From positions 1 through 5,010 of the forward strand of contig CAJFUH010000209.1 of the NCBI GenBank assembly GCA_904420155.1: a stretch of DNA of 5,010 nucleotides, in the 5' to 3' direction. Source of the stretch: an uncultured Clostridia bacterium. Its GTDB lineage: Bacteria > Bacillota > Clostridia > Oscillospirales > Acutalibacteraceae. Shown here in pieces: positions 1 through 4,933 of this stretch. The translations under genes were made by a program, and so were the position numbers. The stretch's first letter is position 1, and every line of letters starts with the position of its first letter. The notes under the pieces are model-generated. The model saw only the letters and a list, made by a program, of their open reading frames with translations, did not search any database and had not been told where the DNA came from.

Positions 1-398
1 AGAGCGGGGGTGAGAGCAGGGGGAAGAGGGAGGCAGAAAGTTTCATCAAAAGGGATAATGGATCCGTAGTGTATCGCACTTGTTCGGTCCCTTTTGCAGT
101 AATTTAATGTAGGGAGCAGGAATCGTGTTTTGGAAGCGTAGCGGACATGCAAGCGATTCCCAGGCCCTTTTCTTGCTTCCTTCTTTTGGGCCGGTGGATA
201 AAGCTTTCCAGTGAAAACGCGGGCTCTCTCGCCACGTTCCAAGAACAGCTCTGTGCGCGTTGTGCCCGCCGCAGGCGTGCCACCGCGGCATGAGCGGTTC
301 ATAGAGGGAAAACCAGATAATAAAATAAAAGTTGGAAAACAAATAGCAGGTTGTTTTCAAAAAATAAAAAAATTCTAACCCCCACGAAAAACCAAAAG
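1..398. other. Gene-free stretch with inverted repeats
   Basis: I see no supportable gene here. A minus-strand open frame covers it, but it starts at TTG inside the end of the lipoprotein gene, runs through a terminator, and has no ribosome site. Several small dyads are visible: 47-55 with 88-96 (9 bp), 119-125 with 154-160 (GGAATCG/CGATTCC), 264-270 with 274-280 (GC-rich, one mismatch, GCA loop), 282-286 with 294-298 (ACCGC/GCGGT) and 335-342 with 351-358 (GAAAACAA/TTGTTTTC). Bases 200-300 look GC-richer by eye than the very A-rich 301-398. It could be an intergenic repeat, a decayed gene or an undescribed RNA; nothing in the window decides between these. Confidence 0.5.
47..96. repeat. 9-bp inverted repeat, terminator-like
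   Basis: CAAAAGGGA (47-55) pairs perfectly with TCCCTTTTG (88-96), enclosing a 32-base loop. The loop has a small nested hairpin, AGTG (68-71) with CACT (77-80). The A-tract/T-tract arms resemble a weak terminator readable on either strand, perhaps ending a transcript that enters from the left edge. The long loop and the lack of a clean U-run keep this tentative. Confidence 0.3.
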
Positions 399-439
399 AA
401 AAGGCTCGAAACAGAAAACTGCCTGTTTCGAGCCTTTTT
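399..439 (-). terminator. Strong intrinsic terminator after the lipoprotein gene
   Basis: A 16-bp perfect stem joins 399-414 (AAAAGGCTCGAAACAG) to 423-438 around the 8-base loop AAAACTGC. On the minus strand the stem is followed by TTTTCTTTTGG, about 50 bases past the stop codon of the lipoprotein gene, so it should end that transcript. On the plus strand the stem ends in TTTTTAA, so it probably also stops transcripts entering from the left. The symmetric A and T flanks are typical of bidirectional terminators. Confidence 0.88.
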
Positions 440-485
440 AATGGATGAAACAAGGATGAGCGTTCCATCCTACAAAGGCAACGGG

Positions 486-1688
486 TCAAATAACCCGGTT
501 GCCGGATTGATCCAGATAAGCGTAAGTGGTGCGGTTAATGGCCAGGTTTTTAGAGCTGACCAGGCAAAGCCCGTCGGAATAGGATTCCGCGCTTTCATAT
601 TGGATGGGTCCTACCGCTACTTCCCCCTGCATATCCAAAAAGTAGATCTCATCGTCGTCTTTTACCCGGAGAAGGCCGTCGGATACAAATTCCTCATGGG
701 TAACTTCCTTTTTGGGTTCAAACATGCGGTTACCGGAAGGGTCGATCACCGTAAAATACCAGGAAGACTGTTCGTTCTTGATATTCAGCACGCAGTAGCC
801 GTTATGGAATTCCGGATCGTCCCTCAGGTTATATTCCGACAGATCAATCACCAGCTCCCCGGCGGTGTTGCAGAAACCGCCGCTTTTTTCATCGTATACA
901 AGCCCGCTGTAATTTTCTTCAATGTAATCGTCGGACCAGCTGTAGGCTTCGTCCCTGTCGCTGGATACTTTCTTGGCCTTAGGGCTGAAAAATGTATAAT
1001 CGTTGTAATATCCGGTTTCGTCCGGCGTCTTGAGATGGTATACGCCCTCCCCGATATATTCCGGCTCTTTCAGGTCTTTTGTGGGTTCCTGGATCCAGTT
1101 CCCATCGCTGCCTAAAATACCATAGTAGGTGGCGGTCTCCTCAAAGGTATCCACCGAGAACCATACAAACGCAACGCCCATAAAGTATCCGCCGTCCGTC
1201 ATGCCCACGTCTTGGGTGTTGCCCTCTCCGAATAATTCCTCCGCCAGGGCCCAGCCGTCCCCGTCCACGGACCATACCGCTTGTCCCTGGGTATTGACCA
1301 TCGCTTCGTTATTGACCAGCGCTACGCCGTCCGCAAAGCCCGTCAGTTCAAATTTATCGCCTTCATCGATACCGACAGGAAGTTCAAAAGCTACATTCCC
1401 CTGCGTGTCGATGCAGCACCATTTGGAGCTGACAAAATCGCCGGAAGTATCGTATTCCGAAAATTTCGCCCAGGCGTACCCATTGCGGAAGCTGGTGGCG
1501 TCTGTGATATAGCTCTGGTTGCCTATGGACTGCTGGACGTCGTCGTTGCCGGTTTGTCCGGTCGGCGCGGAATCAGAGGGATCCTGATTCCCCGGGGCGT
1601 TGGCAGCCCCCATCGGGAACCCGCATCCGGAAAACAGAACGCCGATCAAGACCAGCAGGGTTATGAGCGTAAGCAATTTCTTTTTCAT
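486..1688 (-). CDS. WG-repeat-like surface lipoprotein
   Basis: Predicted 400-residue lipoprotein, exported and lipid-anchored on the outer face of the membrane. Residues 1-21 are an SPII signal (MKKK, hydrophobic core, lipobox LFSG) with Cys22 as the lipidated residue. Residues 23-60 form a Pro/Ser/Gly/Gln/Asp-rich linker. The rest shows about eight degenerate units of the pattern F-x-x-G-x-x-x-V ... Y-x-D-x-x-G-x-x-x, as in WG repeats; clear ones begin near residues 67, 118, 305, 344 and 380 (for example CCIDTQGNV, VNTQGQAVW, TVIDPSGNR, FLDMQGEVA, AYLDQSGNR). Such arrays are thought to make beta-rich, propeller-like binding surfaces; no enzyme motif is visible. The ATG at 1688 is chosen over a GTG at 1703 because the GGAGGAG site lies between them. 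The protein stops directly after the last strand motif. Ligand unknown. Confidence 0.85.
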   Translation of the reverse strand: MKKKLLTLITLLVLIGVLFSGCGFPMGAANAPGNQDPSDSAPTGQTGNDDVQQSIGNQSYITDATSFRNGYAWAKFSEYDTSGDFVSSKWCCIDTQGNVAFELPVGIDEGDKFELTGFADGVALVNNEAMVNTQGQAVWSVDGDGWALAEELFGEGNTQDVGMTDGGYFMGVAFVWFSVDTFEETATYYGILGSDGNWIQEPTKDLKEPEYIGEGVYHLKTPDETGYYNDYTFFSPKAKKVSSDRDEAYSWSDDYIEENYSGLVYDEKSGGFCNTAGELVIDLSEYNLRDDPEFHNGYCVLNIKNEQSSWYFTVIDPSGNRMFEPKKEVTHEEFVSDGLLRVKDDDEIYFLDMQGEVAVGPIQYESAESYSDGLCLVSSKNLAINRTTYAYLDQSGNRVI

Positions 1689-1694
1689 GATGTT

Positions 1695-1701
1695 CTCCTC
1701 C
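1695..1701 (-). promoter_or_regulatory. Ribosome binding site fixing the lipoprotein start
   Basis: On the minus strand GGAGGAG sits six bases before the ATG at 1688. An in-frame GTG at 1703 would place this motif inside the coding region and leave that codon without a site of its own, so the ATG is the start. Confidence 0.85.
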
Positions 1702-1726
1702 ACATCTCCTCAAATGTTTTTCGTAT

Positions 1727-1735
1727 ATTATACCA
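1727..1735 (-). promoter_or_regulatory. Extended -10 promoter of the lipoprotein gene
   Basis: On the minus strand TGGTATAAT is a perfect extended -10 element (TGn plus TATAAT, 1727-1732). It lies about 40 bases before the start codon, which puts the transcript start near 1720. The -35 position at 17-base spacing (1750-1755) reads AGTACA, only three of six matches, consistent with dependence on the extended -10. Confidence 0.7.
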
Positions 1736-1737
1736 TG

Positions 1738-1782
1738 AAAAATCCCTCCTGTACTCTATGAAGAGAAGAAAAAAGGAGGGGT
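1738..1782 (-). terminator. Terminator-like hairpin after the membrane-protein gene
   Basis: On the minus strand CCCTCCT (1780-1774) pairs with AGGAGGG (1750-1744). A G-U pair and an A-U pair (1742-1743 with 1781-1782) can extend the stem outward if they do not stay in the U-tail. The sequence then reads ATTTTT, a short U-run at 1742-1738. This would end the transcript of the 364-residue membrane protein about 105 bases past its stop. The 23-base loop is long. The hairpin abuts the promoter of the next gene. Confidence 0.5.
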
Positions 1783-1887
1783 ACAGGAAGGACTTTTTAT
1801 TACAGATTCCCATTGGGAAAAATTCAACTTAGCTTAAAAAATAACCGTTAAACCGCTTAGATGGGCCAGGGAAACTTCTGATGAAGT

Positions 1888-2982
1888 TCAATGGATATAA
1901 CCGTCTTTAAAAAAGAGACGTACAATCCTGCGCCCGTATTTTTTAGGGTTCCGCCCTACAATAATGGAGCAGACCACAAAGGCAGCCCATGTTAGAGTAA
2001 TGATACCAAAGACCGTACACACGAGAGGAAGATTATCCGTCCGGTGACTCATAGCGTTTTCAAAGGAAAGAAAGGTGCGGCCGTTGCTGTCGCTTAAATT
2101 CCATACAAGGTAAGAGGTTTCTTCCTTGGACTTGCTGGAAGAGGGAGATCGTTCTGCGTACACATGGAATGCGGTTTGGCCATTGCAAAGGGGAAATAGG
2201 GCATCGATTTGTTCCATTTTTTCTAAATATTGCCGGACAACAAAGGGAGTATCCCCCTCCGCCGGATACAACCATAGGTCGTCGTCGTCAACTTTATAAC
2301 CGGTAAAGGCGGTTGTGAAATACTGGGTGTTTTGTTCGTTTACGGTTCTAAAACTGGTAAACAGAACAAGGGCGAAACATGCGGCCAGAAAGCCGAAGAC
2401 AACCAGATAAGCCGTAAGAATTTCGGTTGAATTTTCTACATGCCCGTTAAAAATATCGAACCTCTTTTTGATGAAAGGGATGGTATGCCCATGATGGATT
2501 GCCCGATATTTTTGATTTGCTAATGATAGAAATTCCTCTTTGTTTTTGGCGTGTCCATCAATGGCGATTTTGTGCTTGCCGCAAAAAAGATAAGTATCCA
2601 TTTGGCCATAATATCCGGTGATATCCCGGTAAGAAAACGTGCGTTTTTTCCCAAAAAAAGTTTTGCTGATAAACCCTTGGTCGTCGTATGAAATCACACA
2701 ATTATGCCACGCAATCATTGAGACAAGCCCTAGCAGGAGGAAAAGGGAACATGCTCCAATCCCAAGGGTATTGTTGAGCCCTTTTTCTCCACGAAATACA
2801 TAAAGGGATAAGAGAATAAAGAATACTAAGCTAACGCCAATTCCTGTAAAAAGGAGAAGATTGAAGAGGTGAACAATCCGTTTATCTTTCTCTCGTTTCC
2901 GTGCAGCATATACAAAAAGACAATGAACGGTAAAAGCGAGAAAAAGTAACCCGGCTACTAAAAATAAGAGATTCCAAATCAT
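1888..2982 (-). CDS. Five-helix membrane protein with PH-like domain
   Basis: A 364-residue integral membrane protein of unknown function. Hydrophobic helices are visible at about 1-27, 38-63, 73-92, 188-210 and 319-343. The positive-inside rule (RKREKDKR after helix 1, KKRF before helix 4, KKYGRR after helix 5) predicts an outside N-terminus. It places residues 93-187 in the cytoplasm, 211-318 outside and the last 20 residues inside. The cytoplasmic stretch (VISYDDQGFISKTFFGKKRTFSYRD and onward, near 96-155) alternates short strands around a K-x-x-x-F-x-Y-x-D-I-T signature, resembling PH-like domains of bacterial membrane proteins. The outside domain is acidic early on (VDDDD) and has a Ser/Lys patch (SPSSSKSKEE). 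A weak site AAGGGTG lies eight bases before the ATG. It is followed after a gap by the lipoprotein gene on the same strand. No catalytic motif seen; family placement is by pattern only. Confidence 0.8.
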   Translation of the reverse strand: MIWNLLFLVAGLLFLAFTVHCLFVYAARKREKDKRIVHLFNLLLFTGIGVSLVFFILLSLYVFRGEKGLNNTLGIGACSLFLLLGLVSMIAWHNCVISYDDQGFISKTFFGKKRTFSYRDITGYYGQMDTYLFCGKHKIAIDGHAKNKEEFLSLANQKYRAIHHGHTIPFIKKRFDIFNGHVENSTEILTAYLVVFGFLAACFALVLFTSFRTVNEQNTQYFTTAFTGYKVDDDDLWLYPAEGDTPFVVRQYLEKMEQIDALFPLCNGQTAFHVYAERSPSSSKSKEETSYLVWNLSDSNGRTFLSFENAMSHRTDNLPLVCTVFGIITLTWAAFVVCSIIVGRNPKKYGRRIVRLFFKDGYIH

Positions 2983-3014
2983 ATTTTTTTCACCCTTTTT
3001 GTCATTTTATATAG

Positions 3015-3042
3015 ATTATATCAAATAAAATAAAGAAATCAA
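3015..3042 (-). promoter_or_regulatory. SigA-type promoter of the membrane-protein gene
   Basis: On the minus strand TTGATT (3042-3037) and TATAAT (3020-3015) are separated by 16 bases. The -10 is perfect and the -35 matches four of six bases. The predicted start near 3008 gives a leader of about 25 bases before the ATG at 2982. The spacer is almost pure A/T. Confidence 0.7.
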
Positions 3043-3125
3043 TTTATTGTGAAAAAGAAAAACATGTAGCAAAACAATTTTTAATTGATAGAAAAATCCA
3101 CTTGAAAGGGAGAAAAGGAAAAGAG

Positions 3126-3135
3126 AGAGCGCTCT
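3126..3135. repeat. 10-bp perfect palindrome
   Basis: AGAGCGCTCT is a perfect palindrome lying between the two divergent promoters. One arm of a separate 7-bp inverted repeat, CATGTAG (3063-3069) with CTACATG (3134-3140), overlaps its end. Either could be a protein site for one of the flanking genes, but sites this short also occur by chance. Confidence 0.25.
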
Positions 3136-3165
3136 ACATGACGAATGAACAATCTTTAAACGAAA

Positions 3166-3181
3166 TGTAAATAATTTTACA
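3166..3181. repeat. TGTAAA-N4-TTTACA dyad beside CIRCE
   Basis: TGTAAA (3166-3171) and TTTACA (3176-3181) form a perfect dyad around TAAT. It touches the left flank of the CIRCE operator and lies just upstream of the hsp20 -35 element. Its form suits a dimeric repressor or activator; it lacks the central CG of a CcpA cre site. No regulator can be named. Confidence 0.35.
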
Positions 3182-3184
3182 AAA

Positions 3185-3211
3185 TTAGCACTCTCCTCTT
3201 GACAGTGCTAA
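3185..3211 (+). promoter_or_regulatory. CIRCE operator for HrcA
   Basis: TTAGCACTC (3185-3193), nine bases, then CAGTGCTAA (3203-3211). This matches the CIRCE consensus TTAGCACTC-N9-GAGTGCTAA at 17 of 18 arm positions; the only change is C for G at 3203. The dyad extends outward through A/T pairs to 3180 and 3216. HrcA binds CIRCE as a dimer and represses heat-shock operons, most often groESL and dnaK, until heat titrates it away from GroEL. Here it overlaps the -35 element of the hsp20 promoter, so bound HrcA would block RNA polymerase directly. Confidence 0.95.
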
Positions 3212-3226
3212 TTTTGGTGCTATAAT
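3199..3226 (+). promoter_or_regulatory. SigA promoter of hsp20
   Basis: Perfect TTGACA (3199-3204), 16-base spacer, perfect TATAAT (3221-3226). Transcription should begin near 3233. The -35 straddles the spacer and right arm of CIRCE. This should be a strong vegetative promoter held down by HrcA, with no need for an alternative sigma factor. Confidence 0.92.
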
Positions 3227-3232
3227 AAAGAT

Positions 3233-3392
3233 GAACTTAAAAGAAAGGGTTCCAAGGAAAACAAAGAACCTCTTCTGAAGAAAGTTCCCTATCCGGAAAG
3301 GATAAAGCAAGAAAGGTAACAACAAGCTCGCCACCGGGAGGAAAAATCCTCACAGCTACGAGTACAGGAAAAATGGAACGGAGGAATGACTT
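3233..3392 (+). promoter_or_regulatory. Long structured leader of hsp20 mRNA
   Basis: About 160 bases separate the predicted transcript start from the ATG, long for a single heat-shock gene. Visible hairpins are TATCC/GGATA (3290-3294 with 3300-3304) and GAGGA-AAAA-TCCTC (3338-3342 with 3347-3351). The latter is enclosed by CTCG (3327-3330) pairing with CGAG (3359-3362). The same TCCTC can instead pair with GAGGA in the true ribosome site (3381-3385), so two exclusive pairings exist. GGGAGGA at 3336-3342 is itself Shine-Dalgarno-like but has no start codon in range. A thermometer or switch role is inference only. Confidence 0.4.
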
Positions 3393-3839
3393 ATGTTACC
3401 TAGCATTTTTGGTGAAAACTTGTTTGACGATATGTGGGACGATGTTTTTGACATGGCTCCGGTATTTAACCATCGCAATCCGCTGTATGGCAAACATGGG
3501 AAAAACCTCATGAAGACCGACGTACGGGAAACGGATCATACCTATGAATTGGATATCGACCTGCCGGGCTTTAAGAAGGATGAAGTCCAGGTTGATTTGA
3601 GAAACGGTTACTTGACCATTCAGGCCTCGAAAGGGTTGGACAAGGACGAAAAAGATAAGAAAGGCCGCTATATCCGGAGAGAACGGTACGCAGGCCAATG
3701 CAGCCGCAGTTTTTATGTAGGCGAAAATGTGGAATCAAAGGATATAAAAGCCAAGTTTGAAGATGGTATTTTGAAAATCTCCATGCCGAAACCGGCAGGC
3801 AAACAGTTGCCGGAGAAAAGTTCCATCGACATTGAGTAA
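3393..3839 (+). CDS. Hsp20 small heat-shock protein
   Basis: A 148-residue cytoplasmic holdase that binds unfolding proteins without ATP and hands them to DnaK or GroEL. Residues 1-40 are the variable N-terminal arm (LFDDMWDDVFDM). The alpha-crystallin domain spans about 41-133, with ELDIDLPGF at 52-60, NGYLTIQA at 71-78, the charged loop DKDEKDKKGRY at 83-93, RSFYV at 105-109 and the hallmark A-x-x-x-D-G-I-L at 120-127. The short tail ends with I-x-I (Ile145, Ile147), which docks into a neighbouring dimer during oligomer assembly. Length and domain order fit a complete IbpA/Hsp18-class protein. GGAGGA at 3380-3385 lies seven bases before the ATG. It is a single-gene unit under CIRCE control, ended by hairpins. 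One cysteine, Cys103. Confidence 0.97.
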   Translation: MLPSIFGENLFDDMWDDVFDMAPVFNHRNPLYGKHGKNLMKTDVRETDHTYELDIDLPGFKKDEVQVDLRNGYLTIQASKGLDKDEKDKKGRYIRRERYAGQCSRSFYVGENVESKDIKAKFEDGILKISMPKPAGKQLPEKSSIDIE

Positions 3840-3851
3840 AAGTGATGGCTA

Positions 3852-3890
3852 GTCTCTCTTCTTCCCTGTAAAAGGGGGAGGAAGAGAGGC
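3852..3890 (+). terminator. Long hairpin just past the hsp20 stop
   Basis: Bases 3852-3866 pair with 3876-3890 in a 15-bp stem with two G-U wobbles and a nine-base loop. It begins 12 bases after the stop codon. The sequence after it is CGGAATG..., not a U-run, so it is not a standard intrinsic terminator. It may protect the 3' end from exonucleases or help the stronger hairpin downstream. Confidence 0.45.
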
Positions 3891-3918
3891 GGAATGAAAA
3901 TCTATTTCCCAATTGAGA

Positions 3919-3980
3919 AAAGAGGATCCCTTGTTTCAGAAGGGCAAATTGCTTCTGGACAGAGGGATCCTCTTTCTTTT
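3919..3980 (+). terminator. Forked intrinsic terminator of hsp20
   Basis: AAAGAGGATCCCT (3919-3931) pairs perfectly with AGGGATCCTCTTT (3963-3975), 13 bp, followed by CTTTTAT. The loop holds a second hairpin, CAGAAG (3937-3942) with CTTCTG (3952-3957). On the minus strand the stem is followed by TCTCAATT, so it may also stop the convergent nuclease-like gene that ends at 4059, although that tail is weaker. Confidence 0.8.
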
Positions 3981-4058
3981 ATATCGGCCTTATTCCGAAA
4001 GCGGAGGCGTTAAGACTTCTTATCGGGGATAGGCATTTGTATGCCGCTGTGACAGGGG

Positions 4059-4691
4059 TTAAATACTCAAGATTTCTCCAATCAATTCTTCAATGGGGCG
4101 GCATTCACAGATGGAAAAATGGTATTTTCCGGTAATACCCAGCTGATGCCCATCTACAAGATCCCCACGGCCTGTCCGCCGCTGAAAATACCGGCCGTTG
4201 CCCTTTCGTTTTTTGATCTGTTCTAAAACGGAGACCTCCTGAAACACAGTAATACCCCCTACATCCGGACAGCGGCGGCCCAAATACCACACAATAAAGG
4301 TAGAAGTTCCTTTTTCCTGATGGGCGCGGTCGATGTAATGGTTTAATTTTGGAAGATCAACCACAATGGTTTCTTTTGGGAATAGATCATGTCCTGGTAA
4401 CAAATCATGGACCTTCATAAACGGGCTGTCATTGAGCATCTTTGCCTCTACACGGCAGATCAAAGCGTTGCTGGAATCCATGACCCGGATATCCGCATTT
4501 TTATGGACTTCCGGTCCCTGGCAATGATAAGGGGTTTGCGAGCAGATAAGCGATTCCAATTCCCTGACCAGTTCCTGCGAATTCTTCAAATCATGATCGA
4601 AATAGTAGGCTCCCTTTGATTTGCCGCTGCATATTCTGCAATTCCCACATGTTTTTTCAAAGGATTGCAGATTGATATGACAGGTCAACAT
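4059..4691 (-). CDS. Cys-rich PD-(D/E)XK nuclease-like protein
   Basis: A 210-residue protein I cannot assign to a named family. Near the N-terminus Cys4, Cys15, Cys18 and Cys21 form C-x10-C-x2-C-x2-C (the CGNCRIC motif), which could bind zinc or an Fe-S cluster. The middle has N-A-D67-I-R-V, then about 14 residues, then C-R-V-E82-A-K84-M: an acidic residue on one strand and E-x-K on the next, the core of PD-(D/E)XK nucleases. A helix (KLNHYIDRAHQE, 115-126) and a strand (TFIVWYLG, 121-128 region onward) follow, and the tail contains C185-E-C187 before a helix. Ten cysteines in total is unusual. No signal peptide or membrane helix. AAGGAGGG nine bases before the ATG fixes the start. It is convergent with hsp20 and has its own promoter. 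The nuclease reading is inference; a nonenzymatic fold is possible. Confidence 0.7.
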   Translation of the reverse strand: MLTCHINLQSFEKTCGNCRICSGKSKGAYYFDHDLKNSQELVRELESLICSQTPYHCQGPEVHKNADIRVMDSSNALICRVEAKMLNDSPFMKVHDLLPGHDLFPKETIVVDLPKLNHYIDRAHQEKGTSTFIVWYLGRRCPDVGGITVFQEVSVLEQIKKRKGNGRYFQRRTGRGDLVDGHQLGITGKYHFSICECRPIEELIGEILSI

Positions 4692-4700
4692 AGAAGGATT

Positions 4701-4708
4701 CCCTCCTT
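4701..4708 (-). promoter_or_regulatory. Ribosome binding site fixing the nuclease-like start
   Basis: On the minus strand AAGGAGGG lies nine bases before the ATG at 4691. An in-frame TTG at 4757 would add 22 residues, but it falls inside the predicted -10 element, upstream of the transcript start, so it cannot be used from this promoter. Confidence 0.85.
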
Positions 4709-4732
4709 TACAGCGTTTTGTGGTTTGACAAA

Positions 4733-4752
4733 GGTATACATTATGGGTATAC
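4733..4752. repeat. Paired GGTATAC repeats at the transcript start
   Basis: GGTATAC occurs at 4733-4739 and again at 4746-4752, start to start 13 bases, each containing the palindrome GTATAC. They lie between TTGAC (4725-4729) and GTCAA (4753-4757), which are inverted relative to each other. The block covers the predicted transcript start of the nuclease-like gene, a usual place for a repressor operator. Confidence 0.4.
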
Positions 4753-4756
4753 GTCA

Positions 4757-4785
4757 ATCATATCCCCGTGCGGTCGAGAAGTCAA
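4757..4785 (-). promoter_or_regulatory. SigA-type promoter of the nuclease-like gene
   Basis: On the minus strand TTGACT (4785-4780), 17 bases, then TATGAT (4762-4757); each hexamer matches five of six consensus bases. The transcript should start near 4750, giving a leader of about 60 bases before the ATG at 4691. Confidence 0.75.
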
Positions 4786-4879
4786 TCCATGAGATCAGTT
4801 ATATAATGGCTTCGGTATCCAATGAACTGGCCGTGAGAGGTCTCCTGAGAGCAGCCAAGATATTTTTATAAAAAACTGC

Positions 4880-4908
4880 TTGACAAATATTTTGATTTGT
4901 CGTATTCT
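4880..4908 (+). promoter_or_regulatory. Promoter of tRNA-Pro
   Basis: TTGACA (4880-4885), 17-base spacer, TATTCT (4903-4908). The start near 4915 leaves about 19 bases of 5' leader for RNase P to remove. The -35 is perfect and the -10 is a four-of-six match. Confidence 0.75.
4882..4901. repeat. Perfect 7-bp dyad inside the tRNA promoter
   Basis: GACAAAT (4882-4888) and ATTTGTC (4895-4901) are perfect inverted copies around a six-base spacer. The dyad runs from within the -35 element almost to the -10, so anything bound here would compete with RNA polymerase. No regulator can be named. Confidence 0.4.
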
Positions 4909-4933
4909 TATCAGGTATCGGATTTTTATAATA

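Noticed and set aside
46..489. 147-codon minus-strand open frame
   Set aside because: It starts at TTG overlapping the lipoprotein stop, reads straight through the 399-438 terminator, has no ribosome site, and its residue pattern does not look like a protein family.
351..1115. 254-codon plus-strand frame
   Set aside because: It is a shadow of the lipoprotein gene: it crosses the terminator, lacks a ribosome site, and the opposite strand carries the signal peptide and repeats.
1689..1703. GTG start for the lipoprotein (5 extra residues)
   Set aside because: It would encode the ribosome site of the ATG at 1688 and place extra acidic residues before the MKKK signal start.
1281..1832. 183-codon plus-strand frame
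   Set aside because: It covers the lipoprotein N-terminus, its ribosome site and its promoter on the other strand, and has no start signals.
1873..1888. Hairpin AACTTC-N4-GAAGTT at the stop of the membrane-protein gene
   Set aside because: It overlaps the stop codon, has only six A/T-rich pairs and no U-run on the minus strand, so it is not a convincing terminator.
3231..3278. 15-codon frame from ATG at 3231 in the hsp20 leader
   Set aside because: The ATG is at or just before the predicted transcript start near 3233 and has no ribosome site.
3386..3403. Five-codon frame from ATG at 3386
   Set aside because: It begins directly against the ribosome site with no spacing; the ATG at 3393 has proper spacing and opens the Hsp20 frame.
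4692..4757. TTG start for the nuclease-like gene (22 extra residues)
   Set aside because: The codon lies in the -10 element upstream of the predicted transcript start, and a strong ribosome site precedes the internal ATG at 4691.
4802..4807. TATAAT on the plus strand upstream of the tRNA
   Set aside because: No recognisable -35 hexamer at 16-18 base spacing.
4927..4932. Perfect TATAAT just before the tRNA
   Set aside because: Transcription from it would start inside the mature tRNA, and no -35 lies at the right spacing.
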